Assembly (NCBI RefSeq): GCF_001592285.1
Contig: NZ_BCWQ01000018.1
Coordinates: 34,861 to 98,860 of the forward strand
Reading direction: 5' to 3'
From: Hydrogenophaga pseudoflava NBRC 102511
Lineage (GTDB): Bacteria > Pseudomonadota > Gammaproteobacteria > Burkholderiales > Burkholderiaceae_C
DNA length: 64,000 nt
The notes beneath the pieces were generated by a model. It saw nothing but the letters and a program-made list of their open reading frames with translations, ran no database searches and was not told where the DNA came from. The position numbers and the translations under genes are program-made. Of this stretch, positions 52,024 through 61,788 are shown piece after piece (position 1 is the stretch's first letter; every line of letters starts with the position of its first letter).

Positions 52024-53013
52024 ATGCGCAACCTGCTGCGACGGGGCCTGTTGTGGCTGGCCTGTGGCGCGGCGCCTGTGATGGCGCAGACCCCGTACGC
52101 GGGGCCGCTGTTCGACGCCCATCTGCACTACAACGACGATGCCTGCGTGCAGGACGCACCCGACCCGGCCTGCCCGCACCCGCTGACCGATGTGCTGGCC
52201 CGCATGCAGCGCAACGGCGTGCGCGCGGTGCTGGCCAATTCGCGGCCCAATGCCGGCACCCTTGCCCTGGCCGGCGCGCGCGAGGCCACGCATGCCGCGG
52301 GCGTGACCGTGGTGCCCTTCGTGCGCCTGTACCGGGACCGGGCCGACTACAGCAGCTGGTTCCGGGACGAGAGCATCGTCGAGCTGGTGACCACCGAACT
52401 GGCGCGGGGCACACCGGCCGGACCCTATCAGGGCCTGGGCGAGTTCCACCTCTACGACAGCGCGAATGCCAACGGGCCGGTGGCGCGGCGGCTGATGGCA
52501 CTGGCCGAGGAAAAGCAGCTTGCGGTGCTTGCGCACGTCGACGACGTGGCGATCGACCTGCTGATGGCTCACACCGCGGGGAAAGGCGATCTGCCGCCGG
52601 GCCGCCCCAAGGCAGATCAGCCCCCTGGGGGGGCAGCGACCCGCGAAGCGGCGGAGCGTGGGGGCTTTCGCTTGATCTGGGCGCACACGGGCATCGGTGG
52701 AGCTTCCGTCGAACGCGTCGATGCGCTCATGGCGCGCTACCCCCTGCTGATGGGCGAGCTGTCCTACCGGCCGGGCCTGACCTGCGGCGACGGGCAGCTG
52801 TGCCCCGAGTGGCACAGCCTGCTGCTGAAGTACCCCGAACGGTTTCTGATCGGATCGGACACCTGGGTCAACCAGCGCTGGCTCTATTACGACGAGCTGA
52901 TGCAGTCTTACCGGCACTGGCTGGGCGGGCTGCCGGCCAGCGTGGCGCGGCGCATTGCCTGGGACAACGCCGCCACGCTGTTCGGCGTGGCGCACGGCAA
53001 CGGCCGGCCCTGA
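52024..53013 (+). CDS. amidohydrolase-family (TIM-barrel) protein with repeat insertion
   Basis: A 329-residue secreted protein (signal peptide about 1-22, ending PVMAQ) of the amidohydrolase-2 fold: FDAHLHYND carries the metal His pair, HVDD and WAHTGIGG the later ligands, and LIGSDTW a conserved Asp. About 30 residues (roughly 187-217, rich in Gly, Pro, Arg and Ala) are encoded by a GC-rich repeat copy inserted in frame between MAHTAG and FRLIWAH. Function unknown. Confidence 0.82.
   Translation: MRNLLRRGLLWLACGAAPVMAQTPYAGPLFDAHLHYNDDACVQDAPDPACPHPLTDVLARMQRNGVRAVLANSRPNAGTLALAGAREATHAAGVTVVPFVRLYRDRADYSSWFRDESIVELVTTELARGTPAGPYQGLGEFHLYDSANANGPVARRLMALAEEKQLAVLAHVDDVAIDLLMAHTAGKGDLPPGRPKADQPPGGAATREAAERGGFRLIWAHTGIGGASVERVDALMARYPLLMGELSYRPGLTCGDGQLCPEWHSLLLKYPERFLIGSDTWVNQRWLYYDELMQSYRHWLGGLPASVARRIAWDNAATLFGVAHGNGRP
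52583..52672. repeat. GC-rich repeat family, copy C (inside a gene)
   Basis: GATCTGCC / GGCAGATC arms, CCCCCTGGGGG and GCGAAGCGGCG followed by GTGGGGGC. Shares the GCGAAGCGGCG module and flanking C/G runs with copies at 32.7 and 38.8 kb. The 90-base unit keeps the reading frame. Confidence 0.7.
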
Positions 53014-53028
53014 CGCGGTGGGCCGCGC

Positions 53029-54150
53029 TCAGCGCCCGCTGCGCGCCAGGTAGCGCTTGCGCCAGAAGACCACGCTCAGGCCCACGGCGATCAGGACCAT
53101 TGAGCCCATGGCCCACCAGAAGCCGGCGTTGTCGTGCAGCAGCGGGATGAACTCGAAGTTCATGCCGAAGATGCCGGCGATCAGGTTCAGCGGCAGGAAG
53201 ATGGCGGTCAGCGCGGTGAGCGTGCGCATGATGTCGTTGGTGCGGTTGCTTTGCGCCGAGAAGTGCATCTGCACCGCGGTCTCGGCGTTCTGCTCCAGCC
53301 GGCGCACGTGGTGGATCACCCGCTCGATGTGCTCCAGCACGTCGCGGCTGCGCACCTTGAGCAGTTCCAGTCCTTTGTGGCCGCCGAAGTGGTCGCCGTG
53401 GCCCTCGACCACCTCCCAGCCCGCCAGCGCCTCGATCCAGTCCTGGATCGCGGCGCGCTGGTCTTCGCAGATCTCGTCGAGCTGGTGCAGCGAGATGCGG
53501 GCGTCCAGCAGCGAACCCCAGTTCGTGAACCGGGTGGACGGGTGCAGCAGCTCGGCCTGCCAGTGGTCCAGCTGCCGCGTGAGCTCGCGTCGCAGCTCCA
53601 GGTAGCCGTCGACCATCTGGTTGACGATGCGCAACATCAGGTCGGCCGGGCCGGCGGGCAGATTCACACCAGCCGCCCGCGCGGCACTCGTGCCCGCGCC
53701 CAGCAGGCGGGTGGCGTAGTGGTCCAGCACCGTGCAGCCGGCCGGGTGCACCGTCAGCAGCACCCGGTCGAACACCGCGAAGCCCACCGGGCTGGTGTCG
53801 ATGCGGCGCAGCACCGGCGGCCCGCCGCGCCGGGTGGGCTGCGTGAGCACCTGGCCCGGGTGGGAGAGGTCGGTTTCGCTGTGCCCGGCGGCCAGGCGGC
53901 GGAACACCAGCAGGTCGTACTGCGAGGTGTAGTCGAAGTGCGAGGGCAGCTGGTTGTTCAGCAGGTCGGAGATGTGCAGGTCCACCAGCGGCACGCTGCC
54001 CAGCGCCAGCAGCGTGGACTGCACATGGCCCTGCTCCAGCTCGAATTCCCGCCGGCCGCAGGCGATCCAGATGAATCCGCTGACCGGCGGTTGCGTGGGC
54101 AGACCATCCGATTCGGTGACCGAGGTCGTCTGGACGTGGAAGACGCGCAT
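53029..54150 (-). CDS. corA: CorA-family divalent-cation transporter
   Basis: A 373-residue inner-membrane channel: large cytoplasmic N-terminal domain, two C-terminal TM helices and the signature GMN in IAGIFGMNFEFIPL. The RILTALTAIFLPLNLIAG-like pore helix (TLTALTAIFLPLNLIAGIFG) is standard. Carries Mg2+, Co2+ or Zn2+. Convergent with the amidohydrolase gene, 15 bases apart. Confidence 0.92.
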   Translation of the reverse strand: MRVFHVQTTSVTESDGLPTQPPVSGFIWIACGRREFELEQGHVQSTLLALGSVPLVDLHISDLLNNQLPSHFDYTSQYDLLVFRRLAAGHSETDLSHPGQVLTQPTRRGGPPVLRRIDTSPVGFAVFDRVLLTVHPAGCTVLDHYATRLLGAGTSAARAAGVNLPAGPADLMLRIVNQMVDGYLELRRELTRQLDHWQAELLHPSTRFTNWGSLLDARISLHQLDEICEDQRAAIQDWIEALAGWEVVEGHGDHFGGHKGLELLKVRSRDVLEHIERVIHHVRRLEQNAETAVQMHFSAQSNRTNDIMRTLTALTAIFLPLNLIAGIFGMNFEFIPLLHDNAGFWWAMGSMVLIAVGLSVVFWRKRYLARSGR

Positions 54151-54163
54151 GCCCGGACGCGCT

Positions 54164-55370
<1,207 letters not shown>

Positions 55371-56501
55371 ATGCAGCCCACCAGATCCAGCCCACCCAAC
55401 CAGACCTCCAACCCCAAACCGGGCGCCCCGACCGAGGCCGATGCATGGAAGCTGGAGGACCACTGGCAGGAGCTGGTGTCTGCGCTGGCCGACCAGTTCA
55501 CCGAAGGTGTGAGCAGCCTTCAAAACCAGATCGACCAGCTGCTGGCCAAGGGCCGCATCACCAAGATGGAGCACCGGGCGCTGAACATCCCTGCCGAACG
55601 CATCAAGCTGGCGGGGCTCAGCGCCCAGCAGATCCACCGCCTGTACGGAGGGCGCATCCGTCAGACGCACGAGAAGGTGAACATGGCCGATCTGGTGGAG
55701 GGCGTGTTGCAGGAGCGCAAGCAGGAACTGGGCATCCTGGGCATCGCCCTGCGCCGCAAGCTCAAGCCGGTCGAGGTGCTGATCGACCCGACGTTGGCGC
55801 ATTCCTTTGTCAACGCGGTGCTCGACTGGGGCATTCCGTTCGGCAACCGGGTGGATGTGCGCATGGACCTCAATGCGTGGCCACAGCACGCGCGGCTGCA
55901 GATGCGCGTGGCCAACGACGGGATCCCGCCTTCGAGCAGCACCGCGTCCGACAGCCTCAGCTGGATGCTGATTCGCCAGATCGCTGCCGCCTCGGGCGGT
56001 ATCGACCTCGAGCGCGACGTGACCGCCGAGGGCGTCAGTTTTACGGCGATGTTCAGCCGCACCGTGGTGCAGGCGGTCGATGGCATTTCGACCGTCGACC
56101 TGTCGGACGAACACTCGTCGATGTTCAAGTCGCTCTCGGGCACGTATGTGCTCACGATCTCCCCTAGCCTGCAGATCCGTGCCGACGTGCGGGATGCGCT
56201 GCGTGAAATCGGGATCACCTCCGACAGCGTGGTGGACTTCCATCAGGCCCGCGATGCCGTCAAGGCCCGCATGCCCAACCTGATCGTGGTCGATTCGGAG
56301 ATCAAGGACGGGGAGTTCGAGCGCTTCCGCAGCGAGCTGTTGCGCGAGGTGTTCGAGTTTCCGTTCGTGGAGATTTCGCCCGACGACAGTTCGTTTGACA
56401 TGTCCGGGTTTGGCGAGTTTTCGATGGCCAAGGTCGGACGCGGGAACATCCGGGAGGCGCTGGGCACGGCCGTGATGTTCGAATTGGCCAAGATGATGTA
56501 G
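55371..56501 (+). CDS. degenerate histidine-kinase-like/receiver-like protein
   Basis: A 376-residue protein. Residues about 80-220 look like a kinase core: IPAERIKLAGLSAQQIHRLY in place of an H-box without the usual HELR histidine, an ATPase-like N region (SFVNAVLDWGIPF) and a G-like VANDGIPPS. Residues about 250-376 resemble a receiver (TYVLTISPSLQIRADVRDAL, then LIVVDSEIKDG with Asp), but the acidic pocket and lysine are not conserved. Function unknown; perhaps a signalling scaffold. Confidence 0.7.
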   Translation: MQPTRSSPPNQTSNPKPGAPTEADAWKLEDHWQELVSALADQFTEGVSSLQNQIDQLLAKGRITKMEHRALNIPAERIKLAGLSAQQIHRLYGGRIRQTHEKVNMADLVEGVLQERKQELGILGIALRRKLKPVEVLIDPTLAHSFVNAVLDWGIPFGNRVDVRMDLNAWPQHARLQMRVANDGIPPSSSTASDSLSWMLIRQIAAASGGIDLERDVTAEGVSFTAMFSRTVVQAVDGISTVDLSDEHSSMFKSLSGTYVLTISPSLQIRADVRDALREIGITSDSVVDFHQARDAVKARMPNLIVVDSEIKDGEFERFRSELLREVFEFPFVEISPDDSSFDMSGFGEFSMAKVGRGNIREALGTAVMFELAKMM

Positions 56502-56673
56502 TGCTTTTGGGTCTATTTATTGGCCTGCGCGCAGGCCCTGTCAGTTTTGACAGGGCTTCGCTTCACATTCGATGTGATCTGTTGTAACATCAGCCCCGAG
56601 CGCGTCCTTGGACCGCTCCCCGCTTTTCCTCCCTGAGCGGGTGCCTTAGTGTGTGACAGCAAAAAGGCTTCCT
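56502..56673 (+). ncRNA. candidate small RNA region upstream of hemJ
   Basis: Palindrome GGCCTGCGCGCAGGCC (56522-56537) and hairpin CCCTGTCA/TGACAGGG (56536-56555) follow the kinase-like gene. Then CCCGCT-loop-AGCGGG at 56619-56641, whose loop has the anti-Shine-Dalgarno-like TTCCTCCC, precedes a strong terminator. No ORF fits. An sRNA of roughly 110 bases starting near 56590 is a guess. Confidence 0.4.
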
Positions 56674-56702
56674 AACCCGGCCCTGTGGGCCGGGTTTTTT
56701 TT
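56674..56702 (+). terminator. strong Rho-independent terminator
   Basis: Ten-pair stem AACCCGGCCC / GGGCCGGGTT with loop TGT and eight T residues. Ends rightward transcripts from the kinase-like gene and/or a small RNA, 52 bases before hemJ. Confidence 0.9.
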
Positions 56703-56753
56703 GTGCCGTGCGGCCATGAATCCCTGCAGCGGCGGCGCAGATAAACTGCCCGC

Positions 56754-57182
56754 ATGCTCTGGGTCAAATCCTTCCACATCGTCTTCATCGCCAGCTGGTT
56801 CGCGGGCCTGTTTTACCTGCCCCGCATTTTTGTGAACCTGGCGATGGTTCCCCCTGAAAGCGTGGCCGAGCGCGAACGGCTGATGCTGATGGCCGAAAAG
56901 CTGTTCCGTTTCACCACCATGCTGGCCGTCCCTGCGCTGGTCCTGGGGCTCTGGCTCTGGCTGGGGTATGGGATCGGCCTGGGTGCCGGCAACGGGTGGA
57001 TGCACGCCAAGCTTCTGCTGGTGGTTCTGATTCTGGGCTATCACCACGCCTGTGGGCGGCTTCTGAAGTCCTTCAGGACCAATGCCAATCGGCGCCACCA
57101 TGTCTGGTTCCGGTGGTTCAACGAAGCGCCGGTGATCATGCTGGTGCTGGTGGTCGTTCTGGTGGTCGTCAAGCCATTCTGA
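56754..57182 (+). CDS. hemJ: protoporphyrinogen oxidase HemJ
   Basis: A 142-residue four-TM protein of the UPF0093/HemJ family: MLWVKSFHIVFIASWFAGLF (His8) and GWMHAKLLLV (His84, Lys86) hold the conserved heme/proton residues. It oxidises protoporphyrinogen IX in the inner membrane. TGA shares a base with the VanZ ATG (TGATG), so they are coupled. Confidence 0.9.
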   Translation: MLWVKSFHIVFIASWFAGLFYLPRIFVNLAMVPPESVAERERLMLMAEKLFRFTTMLAVPALVLGLWLWLGYGIGLGAGNGWMHAKLLLVVLILGYHHACGRLLKSFRTNANRRHHVWFRWFNEAPVIMLVLVVVLVVVKPF

Positions 57183-58306
57183 TGACCGGGCGCGCCGTGG
57201 CGAGCCGATCCTCTGCTATTCCGCTGTCGCTGCTGTTTGCGGCGCTCGTCGTCTATGCCAGTCTCTATCCTTTCGAAGGATGGCGCTGGTCTGGCGGACA
57301 GGTGTGGGCGTTTCTGAGCGCGCCCCTTCCCCGTTACTGGACGAAGTTCGATGTGTCGGCCAACCTGGTGGGCTATGTGCCGCTTGGGTTCCTGGCGGCG
57401 CTGGGGTTGCTGCGGTCGGGCTGGGGGCGCTGGGCGTGGTGGTTTGCGGTGCTGTTGCCGGCCATGCTGTCGCTGTCGCTGGAGACCCTGCAGAATTTCC
57501 TGCCCATGCGGGTTCCGTCCAACCTGGACCTCGGACTCAACATCGCAGGGGGCGTGCTGGGCGTTTGCCTGGCCTGGTTCCTCGAACGACTGGGTGTGAT
57601 GCGGCAATGGACGCAGTTCCGTCGGAACTGGTTCGCGCCTCAGGCGCACGGATCGCTGGTGTTGCTGGCGCTTTGGCCGTTTGCCCTGCTGTATCCGTTG
57701 TCGGTGCCGTTCGGCCTGGGGCAGGCCTGGGAACAGCTAGAGGAGGTGTTGTCCAGTCTGCTGGTGGACACGCCCTTCCTGGTCTGGCTGCCCTTGCAGT
57801 CGGAAGCGGCAGTGCCGCTGAGCCCCCTGGCGCAGGCGTTGTGCGTGGCGCTGGGTCTGCTGGCACCGCTGATGCTGGGGTATGCGGATGTGCATGCTCC
57901 CTCGCGCAGGCTGGTGCTGCTGGTTGCGCTGCTTTTGTCGGCCCTGGGCGCCGCCGGATTCTCGGCGGCCATGACTTACGGGCCGGACCACGCCTGGGCC
58001 TGGGTGGACATGCCGGCGCTGCTGGGCATGGCCGTCGCCGCGCTGGTGGCGCTTGCCACGTTGAGGCTGCCACCGCGCGCGTGCCACGTCAGTCTGCTGC
58101 TGGCACTCGCAGTCTCCCTGAGTCTTCTCAATCGTGCGCCAGTGAGTGCCTACTTTGACCAGTCTTTGAACGTCTGGGAGCAGGGGCGTTTCATCCGCTT
58201 CCACGGCCTGTCTCAGTGGCTGGGCTGGCTGTGGCCGTTTGTCGCCCTGATGTATGCCGTGCGGGCAGTGACCCGACTCCCCGCCGGGCGCCAGGCCGAC
58301 CACTAG
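57182..58306 (+). CDS. VanZ-family membrane protein
   Basis: A 374-residue protein with about nine hydrophobic segments. N-terminal KFDVSANLVGYVPLGFLAAL and the ETLQNFLPMRVPSNLDLGLN motif are VanZ hallmarks. VanZ confers teicoplanin tolerance in enterococci; role in proteobacteria is unknown. The second half (from about 200) is a further membrane domain not seen in short VanZ proteins. Confidence 0.85.
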   Translation: MTGRAVASRSSAIPLSLLFAALVVYASLYPFEGWRWSGGQVWAFLSAPLPRYWTKFDVSANLVGYVPLGFLAALGLLRSGWGRWAWWFAVLLPAMLSLSLETLQNFLPMRVPSNLDLGLNIAGGVLGVCLAWFLERLGVMRQWTQFRRNWFAPQAHGSLVLLALWPFALLYPLSVPFGLGQAWEQLEEVLSSLLVDTPFLVWLPLQSEAAVPLSPLAQALCVALGLLAPLMLGYADVHAPSRRLVLLVALLLSALGAAGFSAAMTYGPDHAWAWVDMPALLGMAVAALVALATLRLPPRACHVSLLLALAVSLSLLNRAPVSAYFDQSLNVWEQGRFIRFHGLSQWLGWLWPFVALMYAVRAVTRLPAGRQADH

Positions 58307-58315
58307 AATCCAGCC

Positions 58316-58657
58316 ATGTCAGAGAACCGATCCTCCTACTACGAGCGCCACATCTTTTTCTGCCTGAACCAGCGCGACAACGGCGAAAACTGCTGCGCGC
58401 AGCACAAGGCGCAGGCGGCCTTTGATCGGTGCAAGAGCCAGTCCAAGGCATTGGGCCTGTTGGGCCCCGGCAAGGTGCGGGTGAACAAGGCGGGCTGCCT
58501 GGATCGCTGTGCCGGTGGCCCCATCGCCGTCGTGTACCCCGAGGCTGTCTGGTACAGCTACGTGGATGAACAGGACATCGACGAGATCGTGCAGTCGCAT
58601 CTCAGGGATGGGGTGGTGGTCGAGCGCTTGCGAACGCCACCGGAAGTCGGGCGCTGA
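58316..58657 (+). CDS. thioredoxin-like (2Fe-2S) ferredoxin
   Basis: A 113-residue protein with cysteines 16, 26, 27, 39, 61 and 65 (FFCLNQRDNGENCC and GCLDRCAGGP), matching thioredoxin-fold [2Fe-2S] ferredoxins. They act in electron transfer or cobalamin-related chemistry; the partner is unknown. Nine bases after the VanZ gene. Confidence 0.88.
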   Translation: MSENRSSYYERHIFFCLNQRDNGENCCAQHKAQAAFDRCKSQSKALGLLGPGKVRVNKAGCLDRCAGGPIAVVYPEAVWYSYVDEQDIDEIVQSHLRDGVVVERLRTPPEVGR

Positions 58658-58692
58658 GATGCCCGGATTCCTGGATTGATAGCGCGACACAC

Positions 58693-59316
58693 GTGAACGC
58701 ACACACCGAGCATCTTTTTCAGGTGGGTCCCTCCGGGCAGCTGGAGGTGGCCATCGACCGCGCTGCCGGGTCTTCCCGTGGGATGGCGGTCATTGCGCAT
58801 CCCCACCCATTGCATGGGGGCACCCTCACCAACAAGGTGGTGCAGACCCTGGCGCGTGCCTTCGTCCTTTGCGGCTGGACGGCCGTGCGGTTCAACTTCC
58901 GTGGTGTGGGTGCGAGCGGGGGTGTCTACGACGAAGGGCGCGGGGAGTTGCAGGACATGCTGGAGGTTGTCCGCTCACAGGTGCCTGACGGTCCGCTGTG
59001 TCTTGCCGGCTTCTCGTTTGGTGGCTTCGTCGCAAGCCAGGCCGTGGCCGCATTGCACGGTCAGCGGGACATCCAGAAGGTGGTGCTGGTCGGCCCTGCC
59101 ACCAGCCGGTTCGGCGTCGCCGCTATTCCGGATGAACTTCGCCAGCGCACATTGGTCATTCATGGCGAGCACGACGACACTGTGCCGCTGCAGTCCGTGA
59201 TGGATTGGGCGCGCCCGCAAGCCCTGCCTGTGCTGGTGGTGCCAGGCGGGGGGCACTTCTTTCATGGGCAGTTGCCCTTGTTGCGAGAACTGGTGCAGCG
59301 GCATCTCGTCGCCTGA
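58693..59316 (+). CDS. alpha/beta hydrolase
   Basis: A 207-residue hydrolase starting at GTG: AHPHPLHGGT, FRGVGASGG, nucleophile GFSFGGF (Ser), Asp in GEHDDTVP and His in GGGHFFHG. The compact family member resembles YjfP/YcfP-like serine hydrolases. Substrate unknown. Confidence 0.85.
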   Translation: MNAHTEHLFQVGPSGQLEVAIDRAAGSSRGMAVIAHPHPLHGGTLTNKVVQTLARAFVLCGWTAVRFNFRGVGASGGVYDEGRGELQDMLEVVRSQVPDGPLCLAGFSFGGFVASQAVAALHGQRDIQKVVLVGPATSRFGVAAIPDELRQRTLVIHGEHDDTVPLQSVMDWARPQALPVLVVPGGGHFFHGQLPLLRELVQRHLVA

Positions 59317-59362
59317 ACTCGGGTCGCTTCGGCCCTGGACTTCTTTCTTCTCTTTCAATTCC

Positions 59363-60550
59363 ATGCTGTTTGAACGAATCTTGCCCAAGGGTGGTCTGCT
59401 GGCCGTTTTCTTTCTGTGTTGGCACCTGGCCGCCTCGGCGGCTGTTCCGCAACCTCCGGAAGTGGCGGCGCGGGCGTACCTGCTTCTGGATGTGTCGTCC
59501 GGGCAGGTCCTGGCGGCCAAGGAACCGGACAAGCCTGTCGAACCCGCTTCGCTCACCAAGCTGATGACTGCCTATCTCGTGTTTGATGCCCTCAAATCCG
59601 GCAAGATCGATCTCAAACAGACACTTTCAGTGAGTGAGCGGGCCTGGAAAATGCCGGGCTCCCGCATGTTCATTGACCCCAAGATGAAAGTGCCGGTGGA
59701 GGATCTCATCAAGGGCATGATCGTTCAGTCGGGCAATGACGCCACCATGGCTCTTGCCGAGGGCGTGGGTGGAAGTGCGGAGCAGTTCGTCGAAATGATG
59801 AATCGCCAGGCCAAGGCGCTGGGAATGAACGCCAGCAGCTTCAGGAACCCGGAAGGTCTGACCGTTCCGGGGCACACCACCACGGCCCGGGATCTGGCGA
59901 CGCTGGCGACCCGGCTGATGCGCGACTTCCCTGAATACGTTCCGTATTACGCCATTCAGCGTTACCGCTATCCAGGCACTCCAGCAGCCAATGACACCAA
60001 CCGGAACCTTCTGCTGTTCCGCGACCCCTCTGTGGATGGCCTGAAGACCGGACACACCGATGCCGCCGGCTATTGCCTCGTTGCAACTGCCCGCCGGCCC
60101 AGTGCGTTGCTGGGCGCCGGAGCAGAGGGGCAGCGCAGGCTGTTGAGCGTCGTGTTGGGTGCTGCCAGCGAAAATTCGCGTGCAGCGGAGAGTCAGAAGC
60201 TGCTGAACTGGGGGTTCACGGCCTATGAGGCGGTCCGCTTGAGCTCCGTGGGCGGTGCGGTGGTCACTCCTCGCGTCTGGAAGGGGCGCGCGGATCAGGC
60301 CAAGCTTGGGCGCCCCGAGGGCGTGGTGGTGTCCGTTCCGGCAGGAACCGGCGCCGGGCTCAAAACCGAGGTCACGCGCCCGGATCCGTTGGTGGCCCCT
60401 CTGCTCAAGGGGCAGCAGGTGGGGGTGCTTCGTGTGCGTACCGCGGGCGGCGAGACGGTTGCCGAGGTCCCTCTGACGGTGCTGGAGTCCGTTGAAGAGA
60501 GTGGCATTTTCGGGCGGGCCTGGGACGCACTGCGGCTGTGGATCCAGTGA
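59363..60550 (+). CDS. dacC: D-alanyl-D-alanine carboxypeptidase (PBP5/6-type)
   Basis: A 395-residue penicillin-binding protein: signal peptide (about 1-27), SxxK at Ser63-Leu-Thr-Lys66, SGN at Ser122-Asn124 and KTG at Lys227-Gly229; the C-terminal domain ends with an amphipathic helix (RAWDALRLWI) for membrane attachment. Trims pentapeptides in the periplasm. Confidence 0.93.
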   Translation: MLFERILPKGGLLAVFFLCWHLAASAAVPQPPEVAARAYLLLDVSSGQVLAAKEPDKPVEPASLTKLMTAYLVFDALKSGKIDLKQTLSVSERAWKMPGSRMFIDPKMKVPVEDLIKGMIVQSGNDATMALAEGVGGSAEQFVEMMNRQAKALGMNASSFRNPEGLTVPGHTTTARDLATLATRLMRDFPEYVPYYAIQRYRYPGTPAANDTNRNLLLFRDPSVDGLKTGHTDAAGYCLVATARRPSALLGAGAEGQRRLLSVVLGAASENSRAAESQKLLNWGFTAYEAVRLSSVGGAVVTPRVWKGRADQAKLGRPEGVVVSVPAGTGAGLKTEVTRPDPLVAPLLKGQQVGVLRVRTAGGETVAEVPLTVLESVEESGIFGRAWDALRLWIQ

Positions 60551-60587
60551 GTACATCGGTGCGTCGACGGACACCAGAGAGATGGAT

Positions 60588-60616
60588 TTGGTCTTTCAAT
60601 AGGCCCGTGATACAGT
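60588..60616 (+). promoter_or_regulatory. probable rpsL promoter
   Basis: TTGGTC, 17-base spacer, TACAGT, 71 bases before the rpsL ATG. Good -35/-10 spacing for sigma-70. A hairpin GGAATTTTCC-type palindrome follows near 60628-60640. Confidence 0.6.
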
Positions 60617-60686
60617 AGAGGGCTTTTCGGAATTTTCCGAAGGGTTTCGCTTTTTCGCTCATCAAACGTTTAGGGACGTTTCTTTC

Positions 60687-61064
60687 ATGCCAACCATCAG
60701 TCAACTCGTGCGCCACGGCCGGGAGGTCGAAAAGACCAAGTCCAAGAGCCCGGCCATGGAAAACTCGCCGCAGCGTCGTGGTGTGTGTACCCGCGTGTAC
60801 ACCACGACCCCCAAGAAGCCCAACTCCGCTCTGCGCAAGGTCGCCAAGGTGCGCCTGACCAACGGTTTTGAGGTGATTTCCTACATCGGTGGTGAAGGCC
60901 ACAACCTCCAGGAGCACAGCGTCGTGCTGGTTCGTGGTGGTCGTGTCAAGGATCTGCCCGGTGTGCGTTACCACATCGTCCGCGGCTCGCTGGACCTGCA
61001 AGGCGTGAAAGACCGCAAGCAGGCGCGCTCCAAGTACGGTGCCAAGCGTCCCAAGAAGGCCTGA
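60687..61064 (+). CDS. rpsL: 30S ribosomal protein S12
   Basis: A 125-residue S12: [20 protein letters not shown] and [13 protein letters not shown]. The lysines whose mutation gives streptomycin resistance (in PKKPNS and RVKDLPG) are wild type, so no rpsL resistance allele. First gene of the str operon. Confidence 0.98.
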   Translation: MPTISQLVRHGREVEKTKSKSPAMENSPQRRGVCTRVYTTTPKKPNSALRKVAKVRLTNGFEVISYIGGEGHNLQEHSVVLVRGGRVKDLPGVRYHIVRGSLDLQGVKDRKQARSKYGAKRPKKA

Positions 61065-61220
61065 TCTTCCTGAAATGTCGGTGTTTGTTCCGCCTGGCAG
61101 GTGGTGCAAACGTAGTGACCCCAAACACGGGCTGTTCCGTGCGGGTCGAGTAAGTGAGGGTCCCGGATGGCTCTCGCGGTGTCCGAAAGGGCGCCAACTG
61201 AAGCAATGCAGAGGTAAAAA
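61065..61220. promoter_or_regulatory. rpsL-rpsG spacer
   Basis: A 156-base gap with several GC-rich inverted runs. In E. coli the equivalent spacer is the S7 autoregulatory site; here only the position suggests that role. Confidence 0.35.
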
Positions 61221-61691
61221 ATGCCACGTCGTCGCGAAGTCCCTAAACGTGAAATCCTGCCGGATCCCAAATTCGGCAATGTCGAGCTTTCCAAGTTCAT
61301 GAACGTGATCATGGAAGGTGGCAAGAAGGCGGTTGCCGAGCGCATCATCTACGGCGCCCTCGAGCAAATCGAGAAGAAGACCGGCAAGGATCCGGTGGAA
61401 ATATTCTCGACCGCCATCAACAACGTCAAGCCCATGGTGGAAGTCAAGTCCCGCCGCGTGGGTGGTGCCAACTACCAGGTGCCCGTTGAGGTGCGCCCCG
61501 TCCGCCGTCTGGCGCTGTCGATGCGCTGGATCAAGGAGGCGGCCCGCAAGCGCAGCGAAAAGTCCATGGCCCAGCGCCTGGCCAATGAACTGGTTGAGGC
61601 AACAGAAGGTCGTGGTGGCGCCATGAAAAAGCGCGACGAAGTGCACCGTATGGCCGAGGCCAACAAGGCGTTCAGCCACTTCCGCTTCTGA
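61221..61691 (+). CDS. rpsG: 30S ribosomal protein S7
   Basis: A 156-residue S7: [20 protein letters not shown] and [20 protein letters not shown]. Binds the 16S rRNA 3' major domain and nucleates the head of the 30S subunit. Preceded by GAGG 10 bases before the ATG. Confidence 0.98.
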   Translation: MPRRREVPKREILPDPKFGNVELSKFMNVIMEGGKKAVAERIIYGALEQIEKKTGKDPVEIFSTAINNVKPMVEVKSRRVGGANYQVPVEVRPVRRLALSMRWIKEAARKRSEKSMAQRLANELVEATEGRGGAMKKRDEVHRMAEANKAFSHFRF

Positions 61692-61696
61692 TTCAC

Positions 61697-61776
61697 GCGG
61701 GCGTTTTGTACGCCTGCTGTTCTTTTGGAAGCGAGCCCGCGGGCCCCACAGGGTCGCGGGCTTTGGTATTTAATTT
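61697..61776 (+). promoter_or_regulatory. tandem hairpins in the rpsG-fusA spacer
   Basis: GCGGGCGT/ACGCCTGC hairpin (61699-61719) followed by TGTTCTTTT, then AGCCCGCG/CGCGGGCT (61734-61762) before an AT-rich stretch with the fusA ribosome site GGAGA. May tune fusA levels. Confidence 0.4.
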
Positions 61777-61788
61777 TGGAGAATTTTC

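Noticed and set aside
56522..56537. GGCCTGCGCGCAGGCC palindrome as a terminator
   Set aside because: No T-run on either strand; kept only as part of the structured region.
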